Assembly (NCBI RefSeq): GCF_003013715.1 | Contig: NC_072816.1 | Span: 186,001-250,000 of the forward strand | Reading direction: 5' to 3' | DNA: 64,000 nt | Origin: Candidozyma auris | Taxonomy: Eukaryota > Ascomycota > Pichiomycetes > Serinales > Metschnikowiaceae | Shown: positions 31,116 through 42,705 of the stretch, piece by piece | How the letters are laid out: the number at the start of each line of letters is the position of its first letter | Position numbering within the stretch: position 1 is the first letter of the stretch | The notes under the pieces: model-generated | The model's database searches: none | The model's input: only the letters and a program-made list of their open reading frames with translations | What the model was told of the DNA's origin: nothing | Position numbers and translations under genes: made by a program

Positions 31116-32517
31116 CTAGCGCCAGCTAGCGCCGTTGCTGGTGGCGCTATCGCAATCGTTTCTGTTCTTCCTTTTCAAATGCAACCGGTAGTGGCGCTTC
31201 ATGTTCAGCTTCACGTTGAACATGCGCCCACACCCTTCCCACTCACACTTGAACATCTTGACGCCCGTGTGAATGTAGTAATGGATCTGGAGCGACAGTG
31301 GTCGCTTGAACACCTTGTGGCACACGGGGCACCGGTTTTCCGGCGCCGCTGCCGCCTAGCGGCTCGCTGGCGTGTGGGTACCCGCTAAAGAGGCACTCTG
31401 GCGATAGTAGCCCTGCGTTGGGGGTCCTCCACCACCCTGGCCCAGCTGCACCACCTGCTGCGGCATCGGCTGGTAACTCATAGTGCTGCTCCCGTGTGGA
31501 GGCATCCCGCCCACCAGGAGCGGGTTCAGAATGTCTGCGTACAGATGGCCGTGGCCAAACGACGACGCAGACAGCCCCAGGCTGGGGCCCATAGACATGG
31601 GCGCTAGCGACGAACCTGTAGATGGGTATACTGAGGGAGGACCAGAAATTGAAGACAGCACCATGGGCTGCAGCAGCAGATGGTAGTAGTCGTACGGTCT
31701 GTAGGGCGGATGGTGGGACGGCAGGGGCTCATACATGGATTCTGGGGCGTAGTGAGGAAAAGGTGGGCCGGAAAACACTGGGAATCCCTGGCCGCCACCT
31801 TGGCCACCTTGGCCTCCCAGGCCACTCAGGCCACTCAGGCCACTCTGGTACACTGGGTTCAGCATCAGCGGGTTCAGCACCTGCGGCGTCAGGAGGTTCT
31901 GGTGGGCGCTGGGATGGACCCCAGTGGGAGGACCCTGGGGACTGGAACTAGCACCAGGCTGGCCAATACTCGGTAGGTTTGGGTTGGGCAAGCTGGTGCT
32001 GAGCCCAGGCTGGGCATGCTGAAGGGTTCGAAGGTCGGGCCCTGTTGTAGGCCCGAAGGCACACTGGAGCTCTGTCCAGGTTGTAGGCTGGAAGGCACAC
32101 TGGAGCTCTGTTCTTGTTGAAAGCTGGAACTTCCGCTGGAGCCCTGTCCTTGTTGAAGACTGGGATTTAGACTACTCTCTGTGCAAGGTGGAATGCAAGC
32201 TGCTCTGAGTCTGAGGCATTGGTTGAGTGAACGTGGGCTGGCTTTGACTCTGGCTATAGGATTGGCCGTGGGAGTGGCCCTGAGGGTGGCCCTGAGGGTA
32301 TTTGGGGGAGTGCAACGGGTGGCCTTGCATCTCTTCTACGGGCTCGTACTCGAGAAACGGTGTAGCTTTGCCAACGGCGGCGGAGGAGTCGCCCTGGGCG
32401 CCCAGGCCGGGATTGGGGGCATACGTTTGCTGGAGCAGTATAGTGGAGGAGCTAGAATGGAGCTTCTTGGAGGTTAACTATGGAGGAGGAGGATGTGGAG
32501 AAACCCACAAGTGGCAT
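31116..32517 (-). CDS. C2H2 zinc-finger transcription factor, CMR3/MtfA-like (frame breaks and in-frame TAG)
   Basis: About 468 aa when repaired. The N-terminal 400 residues are low-complexity (S, Q, G, P-rich, with tandem GLSGLSGLGGQGG and SSSVPSSLQPG units), typical of fungal regulators. Two C-terminal C2H2 fingers follow: CPVCHKVFKRP-S-SLQIHYYIH, with the CTG at plus-strand 31296-31298 read as Ser, then CEWEGCGRMFNVKLNMKRHYRLHL. The RPSSL...FNVxxNMxRH pattern matches the CMR3/YPR013C and filamentous MtfA type. Breaks: about 32020 (one base), about 32175 (one GA unit) and about 32475 (uncertain). A TAG at about 31353-31355 separates the tail from the fingers in the same frame. The start at 32517 (MPLVGFSTSSSS) is the best ATG in reach but not certain. 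Confidence 0.72.
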
Positions 32518-32763
32518 TCCACGAGAATGGGAGAAGCGCTTGGGAGGAACGGGTGGAGGGCCCACGGTGGGAACAAGGAGAGACGAGGAGGAATGGTTGG
32601 GGAGCTATTTGTGGAGGCGACGAGCCTGGGGATAAAAGATGGAAAACGGATGGTTGATATTGGAATGCAGCGCTAACTAAGTGTATTTAAGGTGGGCAGC
32701 TAGGGAAGCACTGGCAATCAGTAGGTTTGGCAGCCCTGGCGCTGCAGCAGGTGCAGCTGCGTC

Positions 32764-32894
32764 GAGCAGCTGACGCATGCGGAACAGGAGGACGGGAGGC
32801 TTGCGCCGCATGCATCATGCGGCCCGATGGGGCACATGCAGGTGGGTTGCGCGCTGCGCCCTGCGCGTTCGCGCAGAAGCACCTGGCGATCGCC
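32764..32894. other. GC-rich block of perfect hairpins upstream of zinc-finger gene
   Basis: Perfect inverted repeats lie close together: GCCGCATG-CAT-CATGCGGC (32805-32823), CTGCGCG-TT-CGCGCAG (32861-32876), the palindrome GGCGATCGCC (32885-32894) and a GCGTC/GACGC stem near 32760-32777. They lie 250-380 bases before the zinc-finger start, so they could be in its leader. Confidence 0.5.
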
Positions 32895-33668
32895 GGCTGT
32901 GCAGGATCACGTCTCGATCCCACCCACCCACCTCATTTCCTCCATTCCCCATGTCCACAAAACTTCCCCGTAGCCTCCGTTTCAGACCTTCCTCGTAATC
33001 TTTGCCACTCTAGCTTATCAAATTCTCCCTCCCTCCACTCTCAGTTGCTACGCCTCACGTGGTAACCTCACCGCCAGCGGGCTGCTGGCGCGGGCTCGCA
33101 ACTGCGTCACCCAGAACCACGCACAGGTGAAAACAAAACCCACTTTGCCGAACCGTATTATTTGCATCTCTTCGCATTGACCCTTTTCGAGCACAGAAGA
33201 AATACGCCACACAAAGCGTATCAAAATCCATCACCCAGTCTGCAAATTGGGCTCCCAGAATTTTCTAATAATTCTTTTATAATCCTCGGTTCTTCGGTAC
33301 TACCGATTTCGTGCATCTGTGACTGCCCAAAGAAGATTAACGTCCTCGGCCTCTTCCTGGATTCACCGAGAGCGCTGCGCTTGATCCTGCTGCACAGCGG
33401 CGGACCCTGACAGAACAAGTTTAAGTAAAGGGTGGTTTTAAATTTGGTCCTGGTTGAAGTCGTGAATTTTGGTGATGATGGGAGAGTTTTGGGCCATTTT
33501 GGAGCATCTTGGGTGTTTGTGGGCGTTGTAGCTGCAAGTGGAAGCTGAAGGTCCAGGAACAAGATTTTTTTTGAGGGAAATAGAAACATGTGAGCAGAGT
33601 AGTGGTCATGAATGGAAGAAAGAAAGGTGGATCGTTGAAGCTTCCAGATGGCAGAGATCCAACGGCCA

Positions 33669-33692
33669 TTTTGCAGCCATTTTGCAGCCATT
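33669..33692 (+). promoter_or_regulatory. Recurrent motif, tandem pair
   Basis: Two adjacent copies of TTTTGCAGCCA spaced 10 bases apart, in the middle of the long intergenic region and on the strand of the PIR gene 3.9 kb away. Confidence 0.45.
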
Positions 33693-36600
33693 CAGCTACC
33701 TAATTGTGCAACTTCCGCATCAGAATATCTGAGTCAATGACTTGATAGAGTTAATGACTCGAATTGATGATTTGAGCGGCAAGTGGGAAGCCAGTGGGTT
33801 GGATTGTTCTTCGTTAGAGACCTTAAAACTCCTCCCGGATGGCACCTCTGCCTCGAGTTGAAGTGGCGCTTCGTTCTGACGCTGTGGTGCTGAGCTCTTG
33901 CTCACACATCACTCACAACCACCCAAGCAGGCAGCGGTGCAGCCTGGCCCCTGGCAACGGTCTTTTCACAGGGAGGGGACATAAGTCGGATAATTGATCT
34001 TTTGGCCAGGAAGTGAAAGTATGGTGATCTATGTCTGAGTCTCTATTGACTCTTACTCAGAGGGTTCAAAAGTAGATCAACGAGATTTTGAGTGTACTTG
34101 TTGGTAGACTTAGGCAAGAGGGCCCAATAGCTACGATTTGGGTGTTTATGCGGTGAGCATACGCATGGGCAGCGAAGCTTGTGAGATTCCTAGTGGTTCT
34201 GTTGGTGTCATCAAAAGCACCAGGCATTTTGGGTGTGTGGTGGTGGATTTAAATCAGCTTGTTTAATTCGTTGATTCAAAACTTTTTTTCAAAAAAATGA
34301 AATTCTCTTTCCTCTTACTTTATGTGACTGTTCAAAGTATCTGTTTCAATCTGCCATTTGTGTACTGGGACACCGGGTCTCTCACTGTGGCCTGTGAAGC
34401 TATTTTAGTGGGAGCTCCACGGTGCAATTTCCACCGTGGGCGGTGGCCTCGATAAACACTTTTCAAACAAATTCAATTGACCATAGGTCCATCGACCAAT
34501 TGTTGGAATGAAGTGCGTGATCTCTGGCTGCCACTTGTTGTCCATAAACAAACTACGATGCCGGCACAACACAAAATCTCCCAACGCACAACAAACAAGG
34601 TTTTCTGCCTACAAATGAAATTAGAGTTTACTTTTCCCTTTTCCCTTTTCCGTATCTTGAAACACCAGTCACTGATCGCAACTAAAACCAGGCAGATCAC
34701 CGTTTGATTGCACAGCGTTGATCGTTGATCCAAGCAAATCGAAGGCCGTTGAAACTCATCATCTCGGCCATGAGAACAAGACATCTATAAAACATACCAA
34801 ATATCCATTTCTGGAACCGTGTAATCATCAACTGCTTTGCTTTGCTCGTACATGAAAACGACTCACCCACAAATCCCAAAACCGTACCAAAACGTACCCA
34901 AGGGATCTTTTCAGAATAGATCATTCCAGATCAAGTCCTTCAAAATAGGACCCACTCAAGGGCCACTCGTTTAATCCTGGTAACGCAACCAACCGATTAT
35001 TGCACAATACCAAAGCGATGGCTCCATCTCGGAGTTCTCCGAGTATGGCCACCAACTCCAACCAGGCCACCTGAAAAAGCAATGGCCCCCCATAACAGCA
35101 CAAAATCTCAACATACACATTTACGTGGGCTCGATTCAAAAAGTGTAGAAAATCATCTGGAAAATCACAAACTCTCCTTGCCCCTCTCAAACTCTTTCTC
35201 TGCTTCCTTCCATGCCACTTGCAGGTGAGGCGACCCACGCTCACTTGCTGACAATTTCAATTCCTCCTGGGGGGCAACCACAGGGCCCTCTTTGCAACCA
35301 CCTCAAGCACTCACCCTTGCTTTTAGTGCTTCCACCGCTACCCTCTTTTCTTTTGTGGACGGTTCCCTTTCCAGAAGCATTCCTCGCTAACGGCCGGCAT
35401 GAAGCCTCCCAGGGTGTTCTTTACGAGGTTTCCAGAAGGCCGCTGGTGGGTTCGTGCAGCGAAAAGGGCCCAGGAGAAATTTCCTCTGCATGCGCAGAAG
35501 TTCAGCCCACCACCCTCCTTTAGGGATGCTGTCCCAAAGCGGGAACGCGAGCAGGCAAGGAGGCAAGGAGGCATGGAGGCCCGAGGCGCAAGGTATTGTT
35601 TTCGGCACTCTGCAGTGGCCATGTGAATCGGGAGCTTTTATTATGGAGCGGTGGAGCCTCCGGCGCTAGGCACGCTAATAATATCGCACACGCCTTGCGA
35701 GCTCACAGGACGTCGAGGGTCTCGAGGGTCCTTGGGGGCGGCCTCACCTGTGGACTGTGTGCAGGTCGGGCGTAGGATTTTCTCTTGCGAGTCCTTTTGT
35801 CGAAGACACTGTTGTCAGCAGAAGAAATGAAAGCACCACTTTCCTGCGAGTTGGCAGTGGCCAGGTCGTTTTCTTTTTGTCGGTTTCGGAGGCAGATTTT
35901 TTTCCCCAGGGCAGGCGCATGCGGCCCGGCTTCGTTCCCGTTCCCGTTACATCACTGCACTTCCACCGCCAAATAATATTCGCAACCGTGCCAGTCGTGC
36001 CCACCGTGCCATTTGAGACTTATCCTCGGCGCTCGTGCGTGTTCCACCCTTCTTCCAACGGCGTCCTGAAACCTTGTCGGGATTTGTGCAGCAGCAAAAA
36101 AGAACAGCAAACTTGTGCCTGTGCTGTGGAGATTCAGCAATTAGCGTGTGCAAATTGCAAATCGGGCCCGGTCAGCCTTTTTGCTCCCACACCTGGCGCA
36201 GGCGCATTGTTGCGTACGCACCAGTCAAGATTTGCAAAACAGTGTTGTTGGATCGGCACCCCATCCTTTGGGCGCTTCGGCTGGGAAAATAACGCAAGGC
36301 ATGGATTGTTATTTCCCCCTGGGAGTCTCCACGTCTGGGTCTTGTGAAAGCTCTGGATTGTGATTTTGCCGAGTGGGGTGGACGTATAGAAGCGTACAAG
36401 GAGAAGCGTGCAAGGCCAACTCGTTTAAGGGATCTTGAAATTTCATAATTAGTCAGCACTTTTATAATGTCGAGAGTCGTCGTTTCAAAATCTTCAGGGG
36501 ATGAAACTTGTGCTGAAAGCATATTTTAGAAGGGACGATCTCGTTAAGGCACTGGCGATGATCAGGGATCGCCTGGAAGCTGTCTGGCTGTCTGGAAGCT

Positions 36601-37336
36601 AGCAAGAGGTGCCAGGGCGTGAGCAGACTTTTGATTGGCCCACCCTGGCCACGGCTGCGGTGAATTGGACGGTTTCAAAAAAAAATTGGGTGTCACAGTT
36701 TCAGAACTTAGTGTTATCGCTTCAAAGTTGGACTCATATGCTTGTTAACGTTGTACTTGCTTGACGGTGACGCTGGGCTGATCTGGCTAACGCTGGCGAA
36801 CACGTAGAATCTTGGGACAGGATCGCCTGTTTGTCTAGCAGTAGACATCAAGGTGAAATTGGGTCGATCACTGCACACTCTGTTGATCGATGTGTGAAAT
36901 ATTATGGAGTACTTCGTGGAGCTGCGAAAATACTCCAGACGTTGCAGCAGACCTCACCAGCGGCTGCAACAATTCACAAGATCCGACCATAGTTGCTGAA
37001 AAACAGCTATTATGTTTCTCTGCTTCAAATCCAGCACCCTTTCAATTGAAGCAATATTTCTGCTCGCTGTCACCTGCCATATAGGTATGATCATTTTTTA
37101 TAGACGGCCGCGGCACGGGCCTGTGGCCAGGTCACTGACACCCGCCAATACGTGCTGTCACTCACACTCCATCGTCCAATCACGTTGCCGGCGCTGTTTA
37201 CTCGTTGCTGGTGCTTTCACAAGAGCCTCGCTAATACGACGTAACAGTGCATTGACGTCCATTATGGTGCGCCAGTGAACGGCTGTGTGCAGTACGCGTC
37301 CAGCACACTGTTGATTTGAGCCAGCACCAAGTCGCC

Positions 37337-37350
37337 TTTTTGCAGCCATT
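37337..37350 (+). promoter_or_regulatory. Recurrent oriented motif, copy upstream of PIR gene
   Basis: TTTTTGCAGCCATT, about 230 bases before the PIR start codon and on its strand. Confidence 0.5.
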
Positions 37351-37508
37351 AATTCCCGCCTCGCTTGACCTTCTTACTACTCTCCCCTGCGCTCTTCCGC
37401 CCGTCATCAGGTGTGGGAAGCCAGCCATTTCCCGATTTCGGCGTTGGCGCCAGCGCAACCCAGCTCTCGCTTGCCCCATCGGGCCTGATCTGATCTTGCC
37501 CCAAGGTC

Positions 37509-37514
37509 TATAAA
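37509..37514 (+). promoter_or_regulatory. TATA box of the PIR gene
   Basis: TATAAA about 65 bases before the start codon, as expected for a highly expressed cell-wall gene. Confidence 0.55.
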
Positions 37515-37576
37515 GGGGCAATGGATTCTTGCCATTTCTTGTTTCGCTAAACACCTCAAATTCATCAAAAATCATC

Positions 37577-38488
37577 ATGCAATTTAAACTCTCTGTGTTG
37601 GCCCTCATCTCGTCTGCTCTTGCCGCCTACGTTCCTTCGGAGCCATGGACTGACTTGACCCCCGAGGGATCGATTGCCAGTGCTACTACTGACTACACCG
37701 CCAAGTTTGGTATTCAGATCGTTACGCTCACGAGCTCTGCTGCCGCTGAGGAGACAAAGGCCGCTAAGAGAGACGTGATCAACCAGATAGGCGATGGCCA
37801 GATCCAGCATCAGCTGGCGTCTTCCACAGCTCAGGTCGTCAACCAGATTGGTGATGGCCAGATTCAACATCAGACTGCCGCTCCTCCACAGCCAACCAGT
37901 GCCCAAGTGGTGAACCAGATAGGTGATGGTCAAATTCAACATCAGACTGCTTCTGTGGTCAATCAAATTGGCGATGGTCAAATCCAGCATCAAACAGCCT
38001 CTGTGGTCAATCAAATTGGCGATGGCCAGATTCAACACCAGACCGCTACCGCTTCTGTCATCAATCAAATCGGCGACGGCCAAATCCAGCATCAGACTAC
38101 TGCTGCTGCTGCCAGCCAAATTGGCGACGGCCAGGTCCAGGCCACCGATGCTCCTGCTGCTGAACACAAGGGAGGTGCAGCTCTTCAGGCTTGTATGGCT
38201 GATAACAACTTGGCCATGACTTTGGAGAAGTCCATCTTGAGAGACGGAAGCGGCAGAGTGGGTGCTATTGTTGCCAACAGACAATTTCAATTCGACGGAC
38301 CTCCACCACAGGCCGGCTCCATCTACGCTGCTGGCTGGTCCATTACTCAGGAGGGTCTTTTGGCTCTTGGAAACGGCACCGAGTTCTTCCAGTGCAAGTC
38401 GGGTGACTTCTACAACTTGTACGACCAGAACATTGCTGAGCAGTGTGAGCCAGTGCACTTGAGCATTGTTGACTTGATCAAGTGTTAG
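37577..38488 (+). CDS. PIR-family covalently linked cell-wall protein
   Basis: A 303-aa secreted protein. Residues 1-18 ([18 protein letters not shown]) are a signal peptide. A Kex2 site, AAKR, ends the propeptide just before the repeats. Seven PIR units follow with the core QIGDGQ(I/V)Q, whose glutamine links to beta-1,3-glucan in the mature wall. The C-terminal domain carries four cysteines ([29 protein letters not shown]), the standard PIR pattern, ending exactly at the last cysteine. There is no GPI signal. Relatives are Pir1, Pir3, Hsp150 and Cis3. The frame is intact. The opposite strand has a long open frame caused by the repeats. Confidence 0.93.
   Translation: MQFKLSVLALISSALAAYVPSEPWTDLTPEGSIASATTDYTAKFGIQIVTLTSSAAAEETKAAKRDVINQIGDGQIQHQLASSTAQVVNQIGDGQIQHQTAAPPQPTSAQVVNQIGDGQIQHQTASVVNQIGDGQIQHQTASVVNQIGDGQIQHQTATASVINQIGDGQIQHQTTAAAASQIGDGQVQATDAPAAEHKGGAALQACMADNNLAMTLEKSILRDGSGRVGAIVANRQFQFDGPPPQAGSIYAAGWSITQEGLLALGNGTEFFQCKSGDFYNLYDQNIAEQCEPVHLSIVDLIKC
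37772..38140 (+). repeat. Seven tandem PIR repeats (coding)
   Basis: Seven units of roughly 14-24 codons with the shared core [11 protein letters not shown]. The middle units are nearly identical at protein level but differ at synonymous sites (GGC/GGT, CAG/CAA). That implies selection on the protein rather than very recent duplication. Confidence 0.85.
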
Positions 38489-38608
38489 GGTTTGAATATT
38501 GGGTAATTTTTTTTTTATAGTATATAGGTAATGTGGTACGGTTTTCGTGATGGTCTGTGTGTGTAAGTGTTTGTTTGCCGGTGTTCTTGTATATGCATGG
38601 TGGCTATT

Positions 38609-40897
38609 TCATCTTCGGAGAAACCCTTTGGTTTTTCTGGGACTGATTCCAGGACGGCTGCTCATGGTGTATGCCACAGACGTGTTGATGGAGTTCTCTG
38701 ACCCTAAGATGAATGCCAGATCGTGATCATCAGTTTCGTTATAGTGGAGCGTTACAGAGCTGAACAGAGCAAATGGGTCTGGCTCCAGGCTAGGCTCCTG
38801 CGCTTTGGATGCAGACGAAGACCCACTGCTTTCGTCAACGGAGAACACCTCGGGCTTCTTCACGTCTCCCTTCTTGTTTTTCGTGAGCACTGGGATCATG
38901 GGAGGTTGCTGGTGTCTGAGCAACGCCCATTGCGTGTTTTTGAAGAAAGCATGGTACTTGATGTCAGAGGCACCAAGCTTTGATCCAAGCCGTTTGGTCT
39001 CATCTTTAATAAGAAGCTTCTTGATTAGGTTTTTGCAATTGGAGGAGACCAGTTGTGTATCAAGAAACCTGACATCCTTCTTCAACACGTTGCTGAACGT
39101 TGCTTTTCTGTCTCTTCCTTTGAAAGGGGTCGTTCCGTAAAGCATCTCATATATAAAGATACCCAAGGTCCACCAGTCGACAGCACTGGTGTGGCTCTTT
39201 CCTCGTATAACTTCAGGAGCAATATACTCCTCTGTGCCCACGAATGAGTTCGTACGGAAGCCATCAATGCATGCTTTCGTGTCGATGGTAGGATTGTTTG
39301 AGTGCGAGTGGGATTTGGAGAATTGAATCTCGGGGCCCTTTGTCTTGGCCGACTGTTTTGACAAATCAAAGTCGCTGAGCATGATGTGTCCCAGCTGATG
39401 AAGCAAGATGTTCTCGGGCTTCAAGTCTCTATAAATGAAGCCCATTAAATGCAAATATTCTAAGGCGGCGGTTACTTCAGCCGCGTAAAACCTCGCGTCA
39501 TCTTCGCCGATTGTTTTTGATTCTCTGGTCTGTAATGCTCTGAAAAACTCGCCGCCCATGCAATATTCCATACATAAGTACAAGGAGTCTTCTGACTGAA
39601 ACGAGTGGTATAATGTGACAACGAATGGATGGTTGCTGGTGGCCAAAATTTCCTGCTCAGCCAACGCTCGTTTGATTTTGTTTCTCTGAATCATTTCCTT
39701 TTTGTTGAGAACCTTCATGGCGTAAAGTCTCAGTGTGGCTTTCTCTTTCACCAAATACACTTTGCCCACATCTCCTTTACCTAAAAGCTTTACTTTCTCA
39801 AAGCACTCCGGTCCTACTTGAGCTGACATAATTCTTGTAGCCAGGTGAGAGTACATTCTTCCTTGAGTGTAAGTCCTCGGCCTGGTTTTCACGTCCGTAA
39901 GCTCGCCAATATGATCCCTCACGTCAAATTCTTTCTTGGGTTCTAACATAGGGCTCTTGGTGGTGTCATTCAAGAGACGATGCACCAAAGGCGCGGAAGC
40001 TACTCTTCGAAGTGTTCTTTGAAATGATCCGGATCCAGCAGCCGGTGAAGGCGGAGCGCCCAACGCGGCTTCTGGCGAAAGAGTCGACCTTCCTGTTTCA
40101 GTCTCTGCCGCCTGAGCTTCCTGAATCTCCAGAAGCTCCTTCTCCATCTCATGCGACGCCAGCGTCTGGCTCAGATGCGAGTGCGACTTGTTGACTGAGA
40201 ATACGGAGTCGTTGTGCCTTAATGACACCGCCAAGTTGTTCTGAGCAAGGGCCTGCTCTCCCGTTTGTTTGGTCATGTGGGGAGGTAACCCCTGGTGTGT
40301 GAAATAGAGACTCGACAGCACCATTGGGCTCTCCTGGTCATCGCTTTTCGTAGCTGTGTGTGTTGATGTCTGTAAAGTTGGCTGTGGAGCAGCTGAGACC
40401 GAGCGTTTTCTGCCCAAGTTAAATTTCCAAACGCGTTGTCCTCCTTCGGCTTTGTCGAAGGCTCTTCCTTTGGCTTTTTGTTGCTAATAGTCACTTCCAG
40501 CGTATCTATATTATCGTTGCTTCCAGCCTTACCGACTTCATTCTCGTCTTTACCAGCTTCGCTTTCCAGTGGTGCTGGCAGCCCAAACTTAAACAAGCTC
40601 TTGAGCTTCACCATTCCCCCAGGATTCGCTTGCCGCCTGTCTTCAAACAGACTGTCGACTTCACTGTTGTCAGAAGCATGATCTTTGAACAAAATCTCAG
40701 AACCGATATGGATCTCGGCCTGCGGTTCTTTTTCCCGGAGCCGGAGTGCCGATGTTGCTGTTACTGCCGTTGGAGCTTCCTGTCCCGCTTGACGAGCCTG
40801 GAAAACTGCCATCGGCAATGAACGCAGGCGGCTTCCAGATCAGGTCGTCTTCGTCCTGAAAGCTTTGTGTCTTTGGCGTGTGAAAGATCGACACCAT
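38609..40897 (-). CDS. FPK1: Flippase-activating protein kinase Fpk1/Kin82-like (two frame breaks)
   Basis: About 763 aa after bridging two breaks. The N-terminal half is disordered ([13 protein letters not shown]..., [14 protein letters not shown]). An AGC kinase domain starts at about residue 365: [11 protein letters not shown] glycine loop, YAMKVL lysine, [11 protein letters not shown] catalytic loop, SDFDLS metal loop, and [15 protein letters not shown] activation segment with the insert before it that marks this family. [21 protein letters not shown] and PPMIPVLT follow. Fpk1 phosphorylates the aminophospholipid flippases Dnf1/2 at the plasma membrane and Golgi. Breaks: the T run 40729-40733 (two bases lost) and the A run 40421-40423 (one base lost). 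Repair gives [17 protein letters not shown] and [15 protein letters not shown]. Confidence 0.88.
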
Positions 40898-41709
40898 GAA
40901 AAAGATAAGAAAATGTGGAAAGGAAAGTACAGTGTGTCAGATGATCGGAATGGCGCACTGCCCGCAGGAGTTTTCTGAAGATAGTAGATCTAGTCGTTTT
41001 GGATTTCGACTGTGAATGGTTCTGCTAAATGATGGTCCTTGGATGCTTTCTTCTGGTAAAATGTAAGCGACCTTTGTGGGTCCCTTGTGGCTGTCTTCCT
41101 GTGTGCAGTACGTGGGGTCCGAACCGACTAACTTTGTACCTAGAATAATCCAATTTCGGGCTTGTTCAAAGGAAAGATAAACCGTTTTCCAGGACCTTGA
41201 GGATACTCTATTGTGGGCTCTCAAATGTCCATGACTTGTTCGTGAGGTGATGAAAGTGGCCCGCCCTGGTTTTGCCCTGGTTTCCATTTTAAATCGTACT
41301 GCATACAGCCCAGTGGACTTGGAGAAACACTCTGCCCCTATACAAAGAAGAAATATGACCCCTTTCCGGTGTACGGGTCTATGATGAGATTTCTTTGGAA
41401 CCCTACAGATAACTCGCTCAAGATAGCCGTGGATCCCTTTGATGTAAAAAACTCATTCGCTAGTGGTATGTTTCACTGGTATCAGGTGCCGCTACGAATC
41501 GTTCCTGCACACAGTATGTCAGGGCACTACACTACATGATCCTATTCTTTTGTGTCAGAAGCTGCCTCTTATGAGGCGGCATAGTGATGAACAAAGAGCT
41601 TGCATTGATAATAGAGATTCCAGGCCGCCATCGGCTTCGCTGGGGGAAAACGGCAATACATTTGGGCGTAGATGTGCTCGGATATATGCAGGACGTTGGA
41701 TGGAAATAG

Positions 41710-41721
41710 TTTGCAGCCATT
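41710..41721 (+). promoter_or_regulatory. Recurrent oriented motif copy
   Basis: TTTGCAGCCATT, about 1.06 kb before the SYF1 start and on its strand. Confidence 0.4.
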
Positions 41722-42048
41722 CTTCAGAGTGTTCTATCCGCTGATACGATCAAATGAAACAATACCTACAAGCTCAAAGACAGCTATTCTTGTAGCAAGT
41801 CAAGCCTCATACAGTTCTAGAGCAAAATCTCACATTCACCTCAGGCATTGATGTGGCCCTATTTTTGGAAGGAAAGTTGATATCCATGTTAATATACTTT
41901 TTTTGCGGATTGGCAAATTCAATTTTTGGAAGTGAAGATCGATAAGCTCTTGGAATCTATGACTAGCTACTCGATATATGATCCTTTACATTTTTGTGAA
42001 ATCACCGCCTTGTGTTTTGATTCTATGAATGGATCGGACTTTCGCTGC

Positions 42049-42062
42049 TTTTTCGCAGCCAA
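42049..42062 (+). promoter_or_regulatory. Recurrent oriented motif copy
   Basis: TTTTTCGCAGCCAA, about 720 bases before SYF1 and on its strand. A mirrored CGCTGC lies just upstream. Confidence 0.45.
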
Positions 42063-42378
42063 CCACTAAATGTACAAACAGTGGCTCAGGAACGAACATT
42101 CGTAGATATGAGAATTTCGAAAAGACTGAATAAAAGTCTCCTTGACTTTCCTCGATTTTTACTTTCCTTCAGGCACATTAAATACATCCATTAATCTTTA
42201 CTCAAAACTATGTTCGAGAGTTCCATCGCACTAAGATCAAGCAATCAAATACATCTCGTCCTCAAGAAACAATTGGTATGGGTTTCATTTCTTGATTTGA
42301 AAGAACATAGAGATCTCAGTACTTGTGAAATTTCAGAGACCCGTCTTGCAATTGCAATCTTTGACAGGCTCTCACTGA

Positions 42379-42390
42379 TTTGCAGCCATA
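42379..42390 (+). promoter_or_regulatory. Recurrent oriented motif copy
   Basis: TTTGCAGCCATA, about 385 bases before SYF1 and on its strand. Confidence 0.4.
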
Positions 42391-42705
42391 CCGAATTTGC
42401 AGTTGTTCCCAAACACAATTTTGAACTGAGAGCCCCAATACAAGCCCATAACAAATGATTTATCCGTGAAAAGTCAACTTCTTCACCTAGGAAAATGTGT
42501 CCTTTAACTTTCGGCAAAATTACTTCCTCCCACATCTTCCCCTCTCGAATCTGCCCAGTACACACAAGTATCCCCCATAAAAACACCCCAAAGCCCATGG
42601 ATCAAAGTATTCAAAGAATTGAATCTCTACGTTGGGCCTTAGCTCTGTCCAGCAGTCCTCAACCTCTCATCTTCCTTTTCCAAAAGTCAGCTCCACCTCC
42701 ACACA

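Larger units (their letters stand above)
32518..37576. other. Long divergent intergenic region, zinc-finger gene / PIR gene
   Basis: About 5.1 kb with no supportable gene. It contains a hairpin-rich GC block near the zinc-finger gene, a TCACGTG site at 33055-33061, a tandem pair of the recurrent motif at 33669-33692, a paired TGAGTCA/TGACTC stretch at 33730-33760, and CG-rich islands around 35350-36250. Open frames in the CG-rich parts occur on both strands at once and look like composition artefacts. Confidence 0.55.

Noticed and set aside
33221..33691. 156-codon minus-strand frame upstream of the zinc-finger gene
   Set aside because: Composition is patchy, with no motif, and it contains the tandem GCAGCCA motif copies. 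Treated as non-coding.
35338..36363. Several open frames on both strands in CG-rich sequence
   Set aside because: Overlapping open frames in four or more phases are a composition effect. None resembles a protein.
37772..38140. Regular repeats as a CRISPR-like array
   Set aside because: The repeats are in-frame PIR protein units in a eukaryotic gene.
37565..38458. 297-codon antisense frame across the PIR gene
   Set aside because: It is produced by the tandem repeats and low stop density on the opposite strand. The plus-strand PIR protein is unambiguous.
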